Source: Gemmatimonadota bacterium
GTDB taxonomy: Bacteria; Gemmatimonadota; Gemmatimonadetes; Longimicrobiales; Gaopeijiaceae
NCBI GenBank assembly: GCA_030428885.1
Contig: JAUIEJ010000002.1
Coordinates: 552,024-616,023, forward strand
Direction: 5' to 3'
DNA length: 64,000 nucleotides
In this document: positions 40,849-49,709 of the stretch, in pieces
Layout of the letters: the number at the start of each line of letters is the position of its first letter
Numbering within the stretch: the stretch's first letter is position 1
Program-made: the position numbers and the translations under genes
The notes under the pieces: generated by a model
What the model was told of the DNA's origin: nothing
Databases searched by the model: none
The model's input: the letters and a program-made list of their open reading frames with translations, nothing else

Positions 40849-42437
40849 CCGGGATCGCCCTCCTCCTCCTGGCCGCCTCCCTGGGGCACGGCCTGGCCCG
40901 GGGTCTCCGCCTGCCGCCCATTCCGTTCCTCGTCCTGGGGGGCTTCGGCCTGGGCCTCACCGGCGCCGTGCCCGAGGACTTCCTCCAGGAATCCCTGATC
41001 CTGGGCATCACCTTCCTGGTGTTCGCGGCGGGGATCGAGCTCGACCCCTCCCGGGTGCGGCAGCAGAAGCGCGCGGCCCTGGCCGTGGGATTCCTCCAGT
41101 TCGCGGTTCTGGGTGCCGCGGGGCTGGGCGCCGCCCTGGCCCTGGGCTTCGACGTGGGCACGGCGGTGTATCTAGCCCTGGCCCTCACCGCCAGTTCCAC
41201 CCTGGTGGTGGTGCGGGTGCTCCAGCGCCGGCGGCAGCTCTTCGAGCCCTTCGGCCGCCTGGTCATCGGGGTGCTGCTGCTCCAGGACCTCCTGGTGATC
41301 CTCCTGGTGCCGGTCCTCACCCGACTCCCCGAGGGCGCCCTCTCGGTGGCCCGGGGCGTGGGCGCCACCTTGCTCCTGGCGGCGCTGGCGGGGCCCCTGC
41401 TCCGGGCCATCCTGCCCCGGGTCCTGGAGCGCCTGGCCCTGGACGAGGAACTGCTGCTCCTCGTGGTGCTGGCCCACCTCTTCGTCTTCCTGTTCCTGGC
41501 CGACGTCCTGGGGGTGCCCCTGGTGTCGGCGGCGTTCGTGGCCGGCGTCGCCCTGTCCCGCTTCCCGGTGAACGGCGTGGTTCGGGGGCAACTCACCTCC
41601 ATCGGCGACTTCTTCACCGCCGTGTTCTTCACGGCGCTGGGGGCCACCCTGGGCCTGCCCACCGTGGCCGAACTCGTCCAGGCCGCCGTCCTGGCGGCGG
41701 TGGTGGTGCTCCTCACCCCGGTGATCGTGGCGGTGGTGGCCGAATGGGCCGGCTTTTCGGCCCGACCCGCCATCCTGTCGGGGCTGCTCCTGGCCCAGAC
41801 CAGCGAGTTCTCCCTGGTGGTGGGACTCCAGGGCGTGGCCCTGGGACAACTGGCGCCCAGCGCCTTCCACGTCATCGCCCTGGTGACCCTGGGCACCATG
41901 GTCCTGACCCCCCTTCTGGTCACCGACGATGGGGCCGCCCTGGCGCTCCTCCACCTCCACCCTTCCCGCCGCCGCCGGGCCCAGGCCGATCCGCCCCGGG
42001 GTCACGTGCTCCTGGTGGGGGCCGGCTCCAGCGGCATGCCCCTCCTGGAAACCCTGGTCATCTCGCCCCACCGGGTGGTGGCCGTGGACGACGACCCCGC
42101 CGTGGTGGAGCGGATCCGGCGGGCCGGGCTGGTGGCCTACCGGGGCGACGCCACCGATCCCCGACTCCTGGAGCGCTGCGGGGTGGCCGGCGCCCGCATC
42201 GTGGTCTCCACGCTGCGGCGCCCGGAAGACAACCTGAGACTCCTGGCTCGGGCCGGCGACGTCCCGGTGCTGGTCCGGGCGTTCGAGGAATCCGACGCCG
42301 ACTGGCTGGAGGCCCGGGGTGCGCGGCCCGTGGTCTACGGCGACGCCGCCGCCACCACCTTCCTGGAGTGGTTCGACCGCCGGGGTTGGGAAACCGACGA
42401 CGACCTGGACGACGCCGAACTGGAAGACGTGCTGTAA
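40845..42437 (+). CDS. Second CPA2 cation:proton antiporter with TrkA-N-like domain
   Basis: A 530-residue paralogue of the preceding gene, ATGA-coupled to it. Helices such as FLVLGGFGLGLTGAVPEDFL, LTASSTLVVVRVLQRRRQL, IGVLLLQDLLVILLVPVL and LAQTSEFSLVVGLQG follow the CPA2 pattern. The C-terminal domain (GHVLLVGAGSSGMPLLETLV ... VAVDDDPAVVERI) is a Rossmann nucleotide-binding RCK domain. The tail is acidic (ETDDDLDDAELEDVL). The two proteins may form a heteromeric antiporter or two separate systems. Confidence 0.88.
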   Translation: MTGIALLLLAASLGHGLARGLRLPPIPFLVLGGFGLGLTGAVPEDFLQESLILGITFLVFAAGIELDPSRVRQQKRAALAVGFLQFAVLGAAGLGAALALGFDVGTAVYLALALTASSTLVVVRVLQRRRQLFEPFGRLVIGVLLLQDLLVILLVPVLTRLPEGALSVARGVGATLLLAALAGPLLRAILPRVLERLALDEELLLLVVLAHLFVFLFLADVLGVPLVSAAFVAGVALSRFPVNGVVRGQLTSIGDFFTAVFFTALGATLGLPTVAELVQAAVLAAVVVLLTPVIVAVVAEWAGFSARPAILSGLLLAQTSEFSLVVGLQGVALGQLAPSAFHVIALVTLGTMVLTPLLVTDDGAALALLHLHPSRRRRAQADPPRGHVLLVGAGSSGMPLLETLVISPHRVVAVDDDPAVVERIRRAGLVAYRGDATDPRLLERCGVAGARIVVSTLRRPEDNLRLLARAGDVPVLVRAFEESDADWLEARGARPVVYGDAAATTFLEWFDRRGWETDDDLDDAELEDVL

Positions 42438-42442
42438 GGGGG

Positions 42443-44149
42443 TCAGCCCACGGTCTCCCGCCGGAAGCGGGCGAGCTGTTCGTCGGAGCCGATGACCAGG
42501 AGGCGCCCGTCGGCGGGGAGCACGGTGTCGGGCCCCGGATCGGCCTCGAGCGTCCCGTCGGCCGCCTCGGTCCCGATCACCGTCAGACCGCTCCGCTCGC
42601 CCACCTGGGCCTGGCCCAGGGTCCGCCCCCCCAGCGAGGCCGGGCACGGAAGCTCGTGGAACCGCACCCCGAGTCCCAGGAACAGCGGGGGCCGGCGGTG
42701 CAGGATCGAGACGATGGTCTCCACCGCCAACCCCGTGTAGCTGAGGGTCTGATCCGCGCCGGCCCGGTGCATGGCCGCAATGTTCCGGTCGTGGGTCAGG
42801 CGGCTCACGATGTGGGACTCGGGGTTCAGCCGCCGGCCGTACGAGGCCAGGAAGATGTTCGTGGCATCGTGATTGGTGGTCAGCACGATGGAGGGCGCCT
42901 CGGCGATGCCCACCTCGTCCATGACCGACCGGTCGGCGGCGTCGCCCACCACCAGGCGGGCCGGCAGGTCGCCGACCCGCGCCGCCACGGCCTCGTCCTG
43001 CTCCACCATGTGCACCTGGATGGATCGGGCCACCAGGGCCCGGGCGGCGGCCTGCCCCACCACGCCCCCGCCGATGACGACGACCGCGTTCCAGTTCATG
43101 TCGTAGATGGCCAGGAACTCGTCGAGGCGGGTCATGGCCGCCGCCGATCCCACCACGACCAGCAGGCTCCTCGGTCCCAGCCGCAGGTCGGGACGAGGCG
43201 GCTGCATCACCCCGCGCTCCCAGACCCCCGCCACGCTCACGCCGGCCACGGCCCGGAGGCGGATCTCGGCGAGGGTCCGGCCGGCGAAGGGCGTGCCGTG
43301 GGTGGAGAACTCGGCCACGTGGAGGCCCCGGTACGAGCCGATGCGGTGCGCCTGGTTCTGGCCCGCGCTCACCCGGTTCGCCAACTGTTCGCCCAGACGG
43401 GCCTTCAGGTGGAGCACCGCGTCGCACCCTCCGAGTTCGAGGATGTCCACCGAGTGCTCTCGCTCCGCCAGCGCCACGATGCGGGCGTCGGGAGCCACCT
43501 CCCGGAGGGTCAGCGCCGCGTTGGTGCTGCTCAGGTCGTCCCGGTTCAGCACCACCAGCCGGGCCCGGTCCACCGCCAGGCCCTCCCAGGTGGTGACGTC
43601 GTCCACGGGTCCTCGCACCGCGGGGAGGTCGTCGAGCACCAGTTCGGTGGCCCGGGCGCCGTCCTCCTCCAGGATCACGAAGGGCACGTCGTCTTCCCGG
43701 AGGCGGGGCACCAGGGCCCGGGCGATGTCGTCCCACTCCGCCAGGATCACGTGATCCCGCACCTCGGGCGGCACTGCCCGGGGCGCCCGCACCCGCAACC
43801 GGGCCTCGAGCCAGGGTGCGTAGAAGTACCGGATGAAGGCGAAGGGCAGGACGATGAGCAGGAGGATGATCCCGGAGATCAGGACCACCACGCTGAACAG
43901 CCGTCCGATGTCGCTCTGGAAGGTGATGTCGCCGAACCCCAGGGTGCTCATGACCGTGAGGGTCCAGTAGAATCCGGTGATCCAGGAGTGCTCCTGCCCC
44001 TCGATGCGCCACATGATCACGTGGAAGAGCACCGAGTACACGGCGATCACCGCGGTGAGGAACACCAGGTAGCGCAGGAGTCCCGCCAGATTGCGGCGCA
44101 ACTGGTCGTCGCCCAGGGCGTACCCGAGGTGCCCGCTCAGGAACTTCAT
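42443..44149 (-). CDS. Two-RCK potassium channel (GsuK-like filter)
   Basis: A 568-residue protein whose ATG overlaps... the trpD stop as ATGA (44146-44149). Two membrane helices (YLVFLTAVIAVYSVLFHVIM and LFSVVVLISGIILLLIVLPFAF) flank a pore with the filter TLGFGD (residues 69-74) instead of TVGYGD. Two tandem RCK units follow: VRDHVILAEWDDIARALVPRL and NWNAVVVIGGGVVGQAAARAL, with TrkA-C-like pieces. Leu/Phe in the filter matches my recollection of Geobacter GsuK. It is convergent with the antiporter pair, with only 5 nt between stops. Confidence 0.9.
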   Translation of the reverse strand: MKFLSGHLGYALGDDQLRRNLAGLLRYLVFLTAVIAVYSVLFHVIMWRIEGQEHSWITGFYWTLTVMSTLGFGDITFQSDIGRLFSVVVLISGIILLLIVLPFAFIRYFYAPWLEARLRVRAPRAVPPEVRDHVILAEWDDIARALVPRLREDDVPFVILEEDGARATELVLDDLPAVRGPVDDVTTWEGLAVDRARLVVLNRDDLSSTNAALTLREVAPDARIVALAEREHSVDILELGGCDAVLHLKARLGEQLANRVSAGQNQAHRIGSYRGLHVAEFSTHGTPFAGRTLAEIRLRAVAGVSVAGVWERGVMQPPRPDLRLGPRSLLVVVGSAAAMTRLDEFLAIYDMNWNAVVVIGGGVVGQAAARALVARSIQVHMVEQDEAVAARVGDLPARLVVGDAADRSVMDEVGIAEAPSIVLTTNHDATNIFLASYGRRLNPESHIVSRLTHDRNIAAMHRAGADQTLSYTGLAVETIVSILHRRPPLFLGLGVRFHELPCPASLGGRTLGQAQVGERSGLTVIGTEAADGTLEADPGPDTVLPADGRLLVIGSDEQLARFRRETVG

Positions 44150-45192
44150 CGGGGTCGTGCCGTGGCGCTCCTCAGCCGCTCCAGCACCGCCGCCGCCCGC
44201 CCTTCGTCGACGCTGGCGGCGGCCCGCTCCACCCCCTGGCGCAGATCGTCGACCTGCCCCGATACGTAGATGGCCGCGCCGGCGTTCATGAGGACCGCGG
44301 TCCGGGCCGCGTCGGCCCTCGATCCCTCCAGCACGTCCCGGATGACCCGGGCGTTGTCGTGGGGCTCCCCTCCGGCCAGCTCCTCCAGGGGGCCGGCCTG
44401 GAGTCCCAGGGACTCGGGGGTCACCACCGTCTCCCTCACCCGCCCCTCGGCCAGCTCCAGGATGCGGGTGGGGCCGGCGGGGCTGAGCTCGTCCATGCCC
44501 GGGGCGCCGTGGACCACCAGGGCGTGGAGGTGTCCCAGGGCCTGGAGTCCCTCCACCACCAGGGGGAGCAGGGCCGGATCCGAGACCCCCACCACCTGTC
44601 GCCGAGCGCCGGCGGGATTGGTCAGGGGTCCCAGGAGATTCATGACCGTGGGCACGCCCAGCCCCCGGCGCACGGGCCCCACGTGGCGCATGGCGGGGTG
44701 GAGCAGAGGCGCAAACATGAAGACGAGCCCCACCTCGGCCAGCACCTCGCCCATGCGCTCCGGCGTGAGCTCGATGGTGACGCCCAGGGCCTCCAGGACG
44801 TCGGCGCTGCCGCTCCGGCTTGTGAACGACCGGTTGCCGTGCTTCGCCATGCGCACGCCGGCCCCCGCCGCCACCAGGGCCGCCGCCGTGGAGATGTTGA
44901 AGGTGGTGACCGATCCGCCCCCGGTCCCGGCCGTGTCCACCAGGGCGTCGGGATCGTCGGCGGGCACGGGCACCATGGCGGTCCGGAGCGCTCGCACCCC
45001 CCCGGCCACCTCGGCGGCCACGATCCCCCGGGCCTGCATCCCCACCAGCAGTCCCGCCATCTCCACGGCCGACGCCGTGCCCGCCATGAACGCCCCGAAC
45101 ACCGTTTCGGCGTCGGCCTCGGAGAGGGTGCGGCCCGCGGCGACGGCGCGGAGGTGGGGACGCAGATCGGCGTCGGCGGGGGTCTCGGACAT
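44146..45192 (-). CDS. trpD: Anthranilate phosphoribosyltransferase
   Basis: A 348-residue enzyme: VDTAGTGGGSVTTFNISTAAALV (PRPP loop), KHGNRSFTSRSGSADVLEALG, FMFAPLLHPAMRHVGPVRRGLG, and NLLGPLTNPAG. It is the first gene of a unit with the K+ channel, away from trpC/F/B/A. The segment KHGNRSFTSRSGSADVLE carries Phe-Thr where most family members have SvSS. Function is clear. Confidence 0.95.
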   Translation of the reverse strand: MSETPADADLRPHLRAVAAGRTLSEADAETVFGAFMAGTASAVEMAGLLVGMQARGIVAAEVAGGVRALRTAMVPVPADDPDALVDTAGTGGGSVTTFNISTAAALVAAGAGVRMAKHGNRSFTSRSGSADVLEALGVTIELTPERMGEVLAEVGLVFMFAPLLHPAMRHVGPVRRGLGVPTVMNLLGPLTNPAGARRQVVGVSDPALLPLVVEGLQALGHLHALVVHGAPGMDELSPAGPTRILELAEGRVRETVVTPESLGLQAGPLEELAGGEPHDNARVIRDVLEGSRADAARTAVLMNAGAAIYVSGQVDDLRQGVERAAASVDEGRAAAVLERLRSATARPR

Positions 45193-45228
45193 GGCGCGGA
45201 GGGGGGTGCGGGGAGGCGACGGTCCGAA

Positions 45229-45257
45229 CCTCTAACGGCCCGCGACGGACCGGTCAA
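45229..45257 (-). promoter_or_regulatory. Promoter candidate for trpD
   Basis: On the minus strand TTGACC (complement of 45252-45257), a 17-nt spacer and TAGAGG (complement of 45229-45234). Predicted transcription start is near 45222, 30 nt from the ATG. No attenuator or leader peptide is visible in so short a leader. Confidence 0.5.
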
Positions 45258-45278
45258 TCGGAGCGGAGTCGCCGTCGC

Positions 45279-45306
45279 TTGACACCCCCTGCCGCCCCTC
45301 TACCTT
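45279..45306 (+). promoter_or_regulatory. Strong promoter of the truA-pur operon, apparently giving a leaderless mRNA
   Basis: A perfect -35 TTGACA (45279-45284), a 16-nt spacer and TACCTT (45301-45306). The truA GTG at 45313 falls exactly at the expected transcription start, 7 nt after the -10 hexamer, so the first gene is probably translated from a leaderless transcript. It is back-to-back with the trpD promoter. Confidence 0.7.
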
Positions 45307-45312
45307 TTCGGC

Positions 45313-46107
45313 GTGCACGCCGGGGATGAAGTCCGCATTCTTCTTGTCCTGCACTACGACGGACGTGGCTTCCACGGCTGGCAGGTCCAGCCCGACCTGC
45401 GCACCGTCCAGGGCGAGATCGAAACGGTCGTGGAGCGCATCACCGGCGCTCGGCGGACGGTTCTGGGCTCGGGTCGTACCGATGCCGGCGTCCACGCCAC
45501 GGGCCAGGTGGCCACGGTGAGCTTCCCCGCCCGATGGTCCGCGTCCCGGGCCCGCAAGGCCCTGAACGCCCTCCTGCCCCGGGACGTCTGGGTGGAGGAA
45601 GCCCGGGAGGTACCCATGGCGTTCCACCCCCGCTACGATGCGGTGGCGCGAACGTACCGGTACCGGGTGGGCACGGCGGCCCTGAGCGCGTCGCCCTTTC
45701 ATCGCCCGTACTGCTGGGCCCTGGGCGAAGCCCTGGAGGAGGGACTCCTGAAACGGGGAGCGGCCCTCCTCCCGGGAACCCGGTCGTTCCGCAGCTTCGC
45801 CAAGGCGGGCCAGCCCCAACGCGGCGAGATGTGCACGGTTCAGGAGGCCGCCTGGACGCCCTGGGGCGACCTGGGCTGGGCCTTCACGATCCGGGCGAAC
45901 CGGTACCTGCACCACATGGTGCGGTACCTGGTGGGCACCATGGTGGACGTCGGCCGCGGCCGACGGGCGTTGGATGAGCTGGTGGCCCTCCTGGAGGACC
46001 CGGACGGCGAGGCGACGACCTCCCCGCCGGCGCCTCCCGAGGGCCTCTACCTCGAGCGGGTGCGGTATCCGTCCCCTTCCTTCGTCCCGAGTCCCCCACA
46101 CGCATGA
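45313..46107 (+). CDS. truA: tRNA pseudouridine(38-40) synthase TruA
   Basis: A 264-residue enzyme starting at GTG 45313. The catalytic Asp57 lies in LGSGRTDAGVHATGQVA; LHYDGRGFHGWQ and NRYLHHMVRYLVGTM are further signatures. It is the first gene of the 11-gene run to add and overlaps fsa by 4 nt (ATGA). The start is supported by the promoter position; no Shine-Dalgarno is needed if leaderless. Confidence 0.95.
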   Translation: MHAGDEVRILLVLHYDGRGFHGWQVQPDLRTVQGEIETVVERITGARRTVLGSGRTDAGVHATGQVATVSFPARWSASRARKALNALLPRDVWVEEAREVPMAFHPRYDAVARTYRYRVGTAALSASPFHRPYCWALGEALEEGLLKRGAALLPGTRSFRSFAKAGQPQRGEMCTVQEAAWTPWGDLGWAFTIRANRYLHHMVRYLVGTMVDVGRGRRALDELVALLEDPDGEATTSPPAPPEGLYLERVRYPSPSFVPSPPHA

Positions 46108-46760
46108 AGATCTTCCTCGACACCGCCGACCTGGGCGAGATCCGCCGGGCCGCCGACGCCGGCCTCATCGACGGCGTGACCACGAATCCGTCCCTCATGG
46201 CGAAGGTGGCCGGGGACCGGGACCCCGCCGACCTCTTCCTGGACATCTGCCGCACCGTCGACGGCCCGGTGAGTGCCGAGGTGGTGGCCCTCGAGAAGGA
46301 CGCCATGGTGGCCGAGGGCAAGCGCCTCGCGAAGCTCGCCGACAACATCGTGGTGAAGCTGCCCCTCACCGAAGAGGGACTCCGGGCCTGCCGGGCCCTC
46401 ACGGCCGAGGGCATCCGGACCAACGTCACCCTCTGCTTCTCCCCCACCCAGGCGTGCTTCGCCGCCAAGGCCGGGGCCACGTACATCTCGCCCTTCGTGG
46501 GCCGCATCGACGACATCGCCGGCGAAGGGATGCAGCTCATCGCCCAGATCCGGCAGATCTACGACAACTACGGATTCGACACCCAGATCCTCACCGCCTC
46601 CATCCGCCATCCCCAGCACGTGGTGGAGGCCATGCTCCTGGGGTCGGACTGCGGCACCCTCCCCCCCAAGGTGCTGTACCAACTGCTGAAGCATCCGTTG
46701 ACCGACAAGGGGCTGGACGCCTTCCTCGCCGACTGGCAGACGCTGGGCAAGGATCTCTGA
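46104..46760 (+). CDS. fsa: Transaldolase / fructose-6-phosphate aldolase-like (Fsa/TalC family)
   Basis: A 218-residue single-domain aldolase with the Schiff-base Lys85 in NIVVKLPLTEEG. MKIFLDTADLGEIRRAADAGLIDGVTTNPSL and SPFVGRIDDIAGEGM are diagnostic. Short subfamily members (about 215 aa) are mostly true transaldolases in the pentose phosphate pathway, which would feed ribose 5-phosphate to the purine genes downstream. Whether it is aldolase or transaldolase cannot be decided here. Confidence 0.92.
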   Translation: MKIFLDTADLGEIRRAADAGLIDGVTTNPSLMAKVAGDRDPADLFLDICRTVDGPVSAEVVALEKDAMVAEGKRLAKLADNIVVKLPLTEEGLRACRALTAEGIRTNVTLCFSPTQACFAAKAGATYISPFVGRIDDIAGEGMQLIAQIRQIYDNYGFDTQILTASIRHPQHVVEAMLLGSDCGTLPPKVLYQLLKHPLTDKGLDAFLADWQTLGKDL

Positions 46761-46788
46761 GCGCTCCGGCCCGCTGGAGTTCGATGCC

Positions 46789-48267
46789 ATGATGGATTCT
46801 CGTCTTCGGGCCGCGGCCCTCTGGCCCGTGGCCGCCCTGAGTCTCGCCGCCTGCGACGGCGCCGACGGAGGCCGGTCGGCCTTCGCCGCCGATTCCCCCG
46901 CGTCCGATGCACCCGTGGCCGCGGTCCTGGCCCCCGAGGCCCCGGAGCAGGTGCCCGCCGAGGTCCGGAGCGCCGCCCAGGGGGTCGACGACTCCCGCCG
47001 CACCGCCATCGTCCTGGCGTCGGAGCGGGTGGCGCCGGCGGTGGTGACCATCAACACCGTGCGCACCCAGCGCGTGCGCCCCTCCAGCATGTGGGAGAGC
47101 TTCTTCCTCCCGCCCAACGCCGCCCGGCGGGTGAGCGGGCTGGGATCGGGCTTCGTCATCGACGGGAGTCGGGGCCTCATCGTCACCAACGACCACGTGG
47201 TCCAGGGCGCCGATCGGCTCCTGGCCACCTTCCCCGACGGCCGCGCGTACGAGGCCACCGTGGTGGGCACCGACCCCGTCACCGACGTGGCGGTGATCCG
47301 GGTCGACGCCGACGAGGAGCTTCCCGAGGCGCCCCTGGGTACCTCCGAGTCCCTCTACATCGGCGAGTGGGTCGTGGCCATCGGCAACCCCTTCGGCTAC
47401 CTGCTGTCGAACTCCGAGCCCACGGTGACGGCCGGCGTGGTGAGCGCCGTGGGCCGCCACATCGTGCCCACCAGCGAGGACCAGGGCTTCTACCTGGGCA
47501 TGATCCAGACCGACGCCTCCATCAACCCCGGCAACTCCGGCGGGCCCCTGGTCAACGCCCTGGGCCAGGTGATCGGGGTCAACTCGTCGATCTTCTCCCG
47601 CTCGGGGGGAAGCGAGGGACTGGGCTTCGCCATTCCCATCGACCGGGCGCTCCACGTGGCGGGCGACCTCATCGACCACGGCGAGGTGCGCCGGGCGTGG
47701 CTGGGCGTGGACGTGGAGCCCGCCGAGGCCGACGACTGGGGACGCACCCGGGGCGTCCTGGTGAGCCAGGTGGCCGGGGGCTCGCCGGCGTCCGCGGCGG
47801 GGCTGGTGGCGGGACGGCGGATCCTGGCCGTGGACGGCCGACGCCTGTCGGCGCCCCTGGACTGGGAAGACGTGATCCTGGACCTCCGCCCCGGCGACGC
47901 GGTGGCCGTGGACGTGGAAGGCCGGGACGCGCCGGTGCGGATCCAGGCCGGCGACCTGCCCTCCCTGAGCGCCGAGCGGGTGGTGGTGCTGGACCAGATG
48001 GAGATGATCACCGTGACGCCCCAGATCCGGGCCGAGCGCCAACTGGCCTCGGAGGACGGCGCCCTGGTGGTGACGGCGTCCGACGCCGTCTCCAGCCAGA
48101 TCGGACTCCGGGCCGGCGACGTCCTGGTCCAGATCAACAACGTGCGGGTCCGATCGGCCGACGATGCGGCCCGCTTCTTCCAGCAGCTCCCCCCCGGCCG
48201 CGTCCGACTGGGCGTGGAGCGGAGCGGCGGCTACGTGTTTCTCGACTTCGTCTGGCGAAGAGGATGA
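46789..48267 (+). CDS. HtrA/DegP-family serine protease, lipoprotein
   Basis: A 492-residue protein. The signal peptide ends in a lipobox LAAC (Cys22), followed by Asp23; in enterobacteria Asp at +2 keeps lipoproteins in the inner membrane. The trypsin-like domain has His136 (IVTNDHVVQG), Asp166 (DPVTDVAVIRV) and Ser250 (INPGNSGGPLVN). Two PDZ domains follow (about 290-385 and 405-492; AGLRAGDVLVQINNVRVRSADDAARF). It is 28 nt after fsa, the largest gap in the operon, and ATGA-coupled to purB. Confidence 0.93.
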   Translation: MMDSRLRAAALWPVAALSLAACDGADGGRSAFAADSPASDAPVAAVLAPEAPEQVPAEVRSAAQGVDDSRRTAIVLASERVAPAVVTINTVRTQRVRPSSMWESFFLPPNAARRVSGLGSGFVIDGSRGLIVTNDHVVQGADRLLATFPDGRAYEATVVGTDPVTDVAVIRVDADEELPEAPLGTSESLYIGEWVVAIGNPFGYLLSNSEPTVTAGVVSAVGRHIVPTSEDQGFYLGMIQTDASINPGNSGGPLVNALGQVIGVNSSIFSRSGGSEGLGFAIPIDRALHVAGDLIDHGEVRRAWLGVDVEPAEADDWGRTRGVLVSQVAGGSPASAAGLVAGRRILAVDGRRLSAPLDWEDVILDLRPGDAVAVDVEGRDAPVRIQAGDLPSLSAERVVVLDQMEMITVTPQIRAERQLASEDGALVVTASDAVSSQIGLRAGDVLVQINNVRVRSADDAARFFQQLPPGRVRLGVERSGGYVFLDFVWRRG

Positions 48268-49709
48268 CCGACACCTCCCACGGCTACACCCACCCCCTCA
48301 CGGGACGGTACGCCTCCCGGGACATGCAGGCCGTCTTCAGTCCGGCCCACCGCTACGGCACCTGGCGCCGAATCTGGCTCGCCCTGGCCGAGGCCCAGAA
48401 GGAGACGGGCCTGGCCATTCCCGACGAGGCACTGGCCCAGATGCGGGGGGCGCTGGACGACATCGACTTCGAGCAGGCGGCCGAGTACGAGCGCCGCTTC
48501 CGCCACGACGTCATGGCCCACGTCCACCTCTTCGGCGACGCCGCCCCGGCGGCCCGGGCCATCATCCATCTCGGGGCCACCAGCGCCTTCATCGGCGACA
48601 ACACCGACCTGATCCTCCACCGGGAGGCGCTGGAGCTGATCCGGGATCGGGTGGTGCGGTGCGTCGCGGCCCTGGCCGACTTCGCCCGGCGCTGGCGCGA
48701 CCTCCCCACCCTGGCCTACACCCACTTCCAGCCCGCCCAGCCCACCACCGTGGGCAAGCGGGCCACCCTCTGGATCCAGGACCTCGTCCTGGACCTGGAG
48801 GAGATCGAGTTCCGCCTCGAGACCCTCCGCTTCCGGGGCGTGCGGGGCACCACGGGCACCCAGGCGTCGTTCCTGGAGCTGTACGGCGGCGACCACGCCC
48901 AGGTCGACCGCCTCGACGCCCTGGTGGGCGAAAAGATGGGCTTCGCCGAGAGCTACGGCGTGAGCGGCCAGACCTACCCCCGCAAGGTGGATCAGGCCCT
49001 TCAGAACACCCTGGCCGGGGTGGCGGCCTCCATCTCCAAGCTCGGCCACGACTGGCGCCTCCTGGCCCACCTCCGGGAGGTGGAGGAGCCGTGGGAGAGC
49101 GAACAGATCGGCTCGTCGGCCATGCCCTACAAGCGCAACCCCATGCGGGCCGAACGCATCTGCGCCCTGGCCCGGCACGTCATCACCCTGGGGCTCGACC
49201 CGGCCTTCACGGCGGCCACCCAGTGGATGGAGCGCACCCTGGACGACTCGGCCAACCGGCGGCTGTCGATCCCCGACGCCTACCTCACCCTGGACGGCGC
49301 CCTGGTGCTGGTGGAAAACGTCGCCGCGGGACTCATCGTCCACCCGGCGGTGGTGGCGAAGAACCTCGACGAGCATCTTCCCTTCATGGCCACCGAGACC
49401 CTGCTCATGCAGGCCACCGCCGGCGGCGGCGACCGCCAGGAACTCCACGAGCGCATCCGCGTCCACGCCCACGCCGCCGCGGGCGAGATGAAGGAGGGCC
49501 GCTCCTCGGATCTGGTGGCCCGCATCGCCGCCGACGACGCCTTCGCCATGGACGAGGCCTCGATCCGGGGCCTCCTGGACGCCTCGGCCTTCGTGGGCCG
49601 GGCCCCTCAACAGGTGGACCGCTTCCTGGCCACCCACGTCGACCCCATCCTCGAGCGCCTGGGCCCCGGGGCCGAAGCCCGGCTGGGAGCCCCCGACGTC
49701 CGTGTCTGA
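48264..49709 (+). CDS. purB: Adenylosuccinate lyase
   Basis: A 481-residue lyase of the fumarase/aspartase fold, acting twice in purine synthesis (SAICAR and adenylosuccinate cleavage). The signature GSSAMPYKRNPMRAERIC is intact; GATSAFIGDNTDL and TLAYTHFQPAQPTTVGKR are conserved segments. It is of the longer AMP lyase subtype (about 480 aa, eukaryote-like) rather than the 430-residue Bacillus type. The first codon overlaps htrA as ATGA; purC overlaps its end by 8 nt. Confidence 0.95.
   Translation: MTDTSHGYTHPLTGRYASRDMQAVFSPAHRYGTWRRIWLALAEAQKETGLAIPDEALAQMRGALDDIDFEQAAEYERRFRHDVMAHVHLFGDAAPAARAIIHLGATSAFIGDNTDLILHREALELIRDRVVRCVAALADFARRWRDLPTLAYTHFQPAQPTTVGKRATLWIQDLVLDLEEIEFRLETLRFRGVRGTTGTQASFLELYGGDHAQVDRLDALVGEKMGFAESYGVSGQTYPRKVDQALQNTLAGVAASISKLGHDWRLLAHLREVEEPWESEQIGSSAMPYKRNPMRAERICALARHVITLGLDPAFTAATQWMERTLDDSANRRLSIPDAYLTLDGALVLVENVAAGLIVHPAVVAKNLDEHLPFMATETLLMQATAGGGDRQELHERIRVHAHAAAGEMKEGRSSDLVARIAADDAFAMDEASIRGLLDASAFVGRAPQQVDRFLATHVDPILERLGPGAEARLGAPDVRV

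Noticed and set aside
42438..42442. Missing terminator between convergent antiporter and channel genes
   Set aside because: Stops are 5 nt apart and no hairpin is visible; read-through overlap is possible but nothing specific can be claimed.
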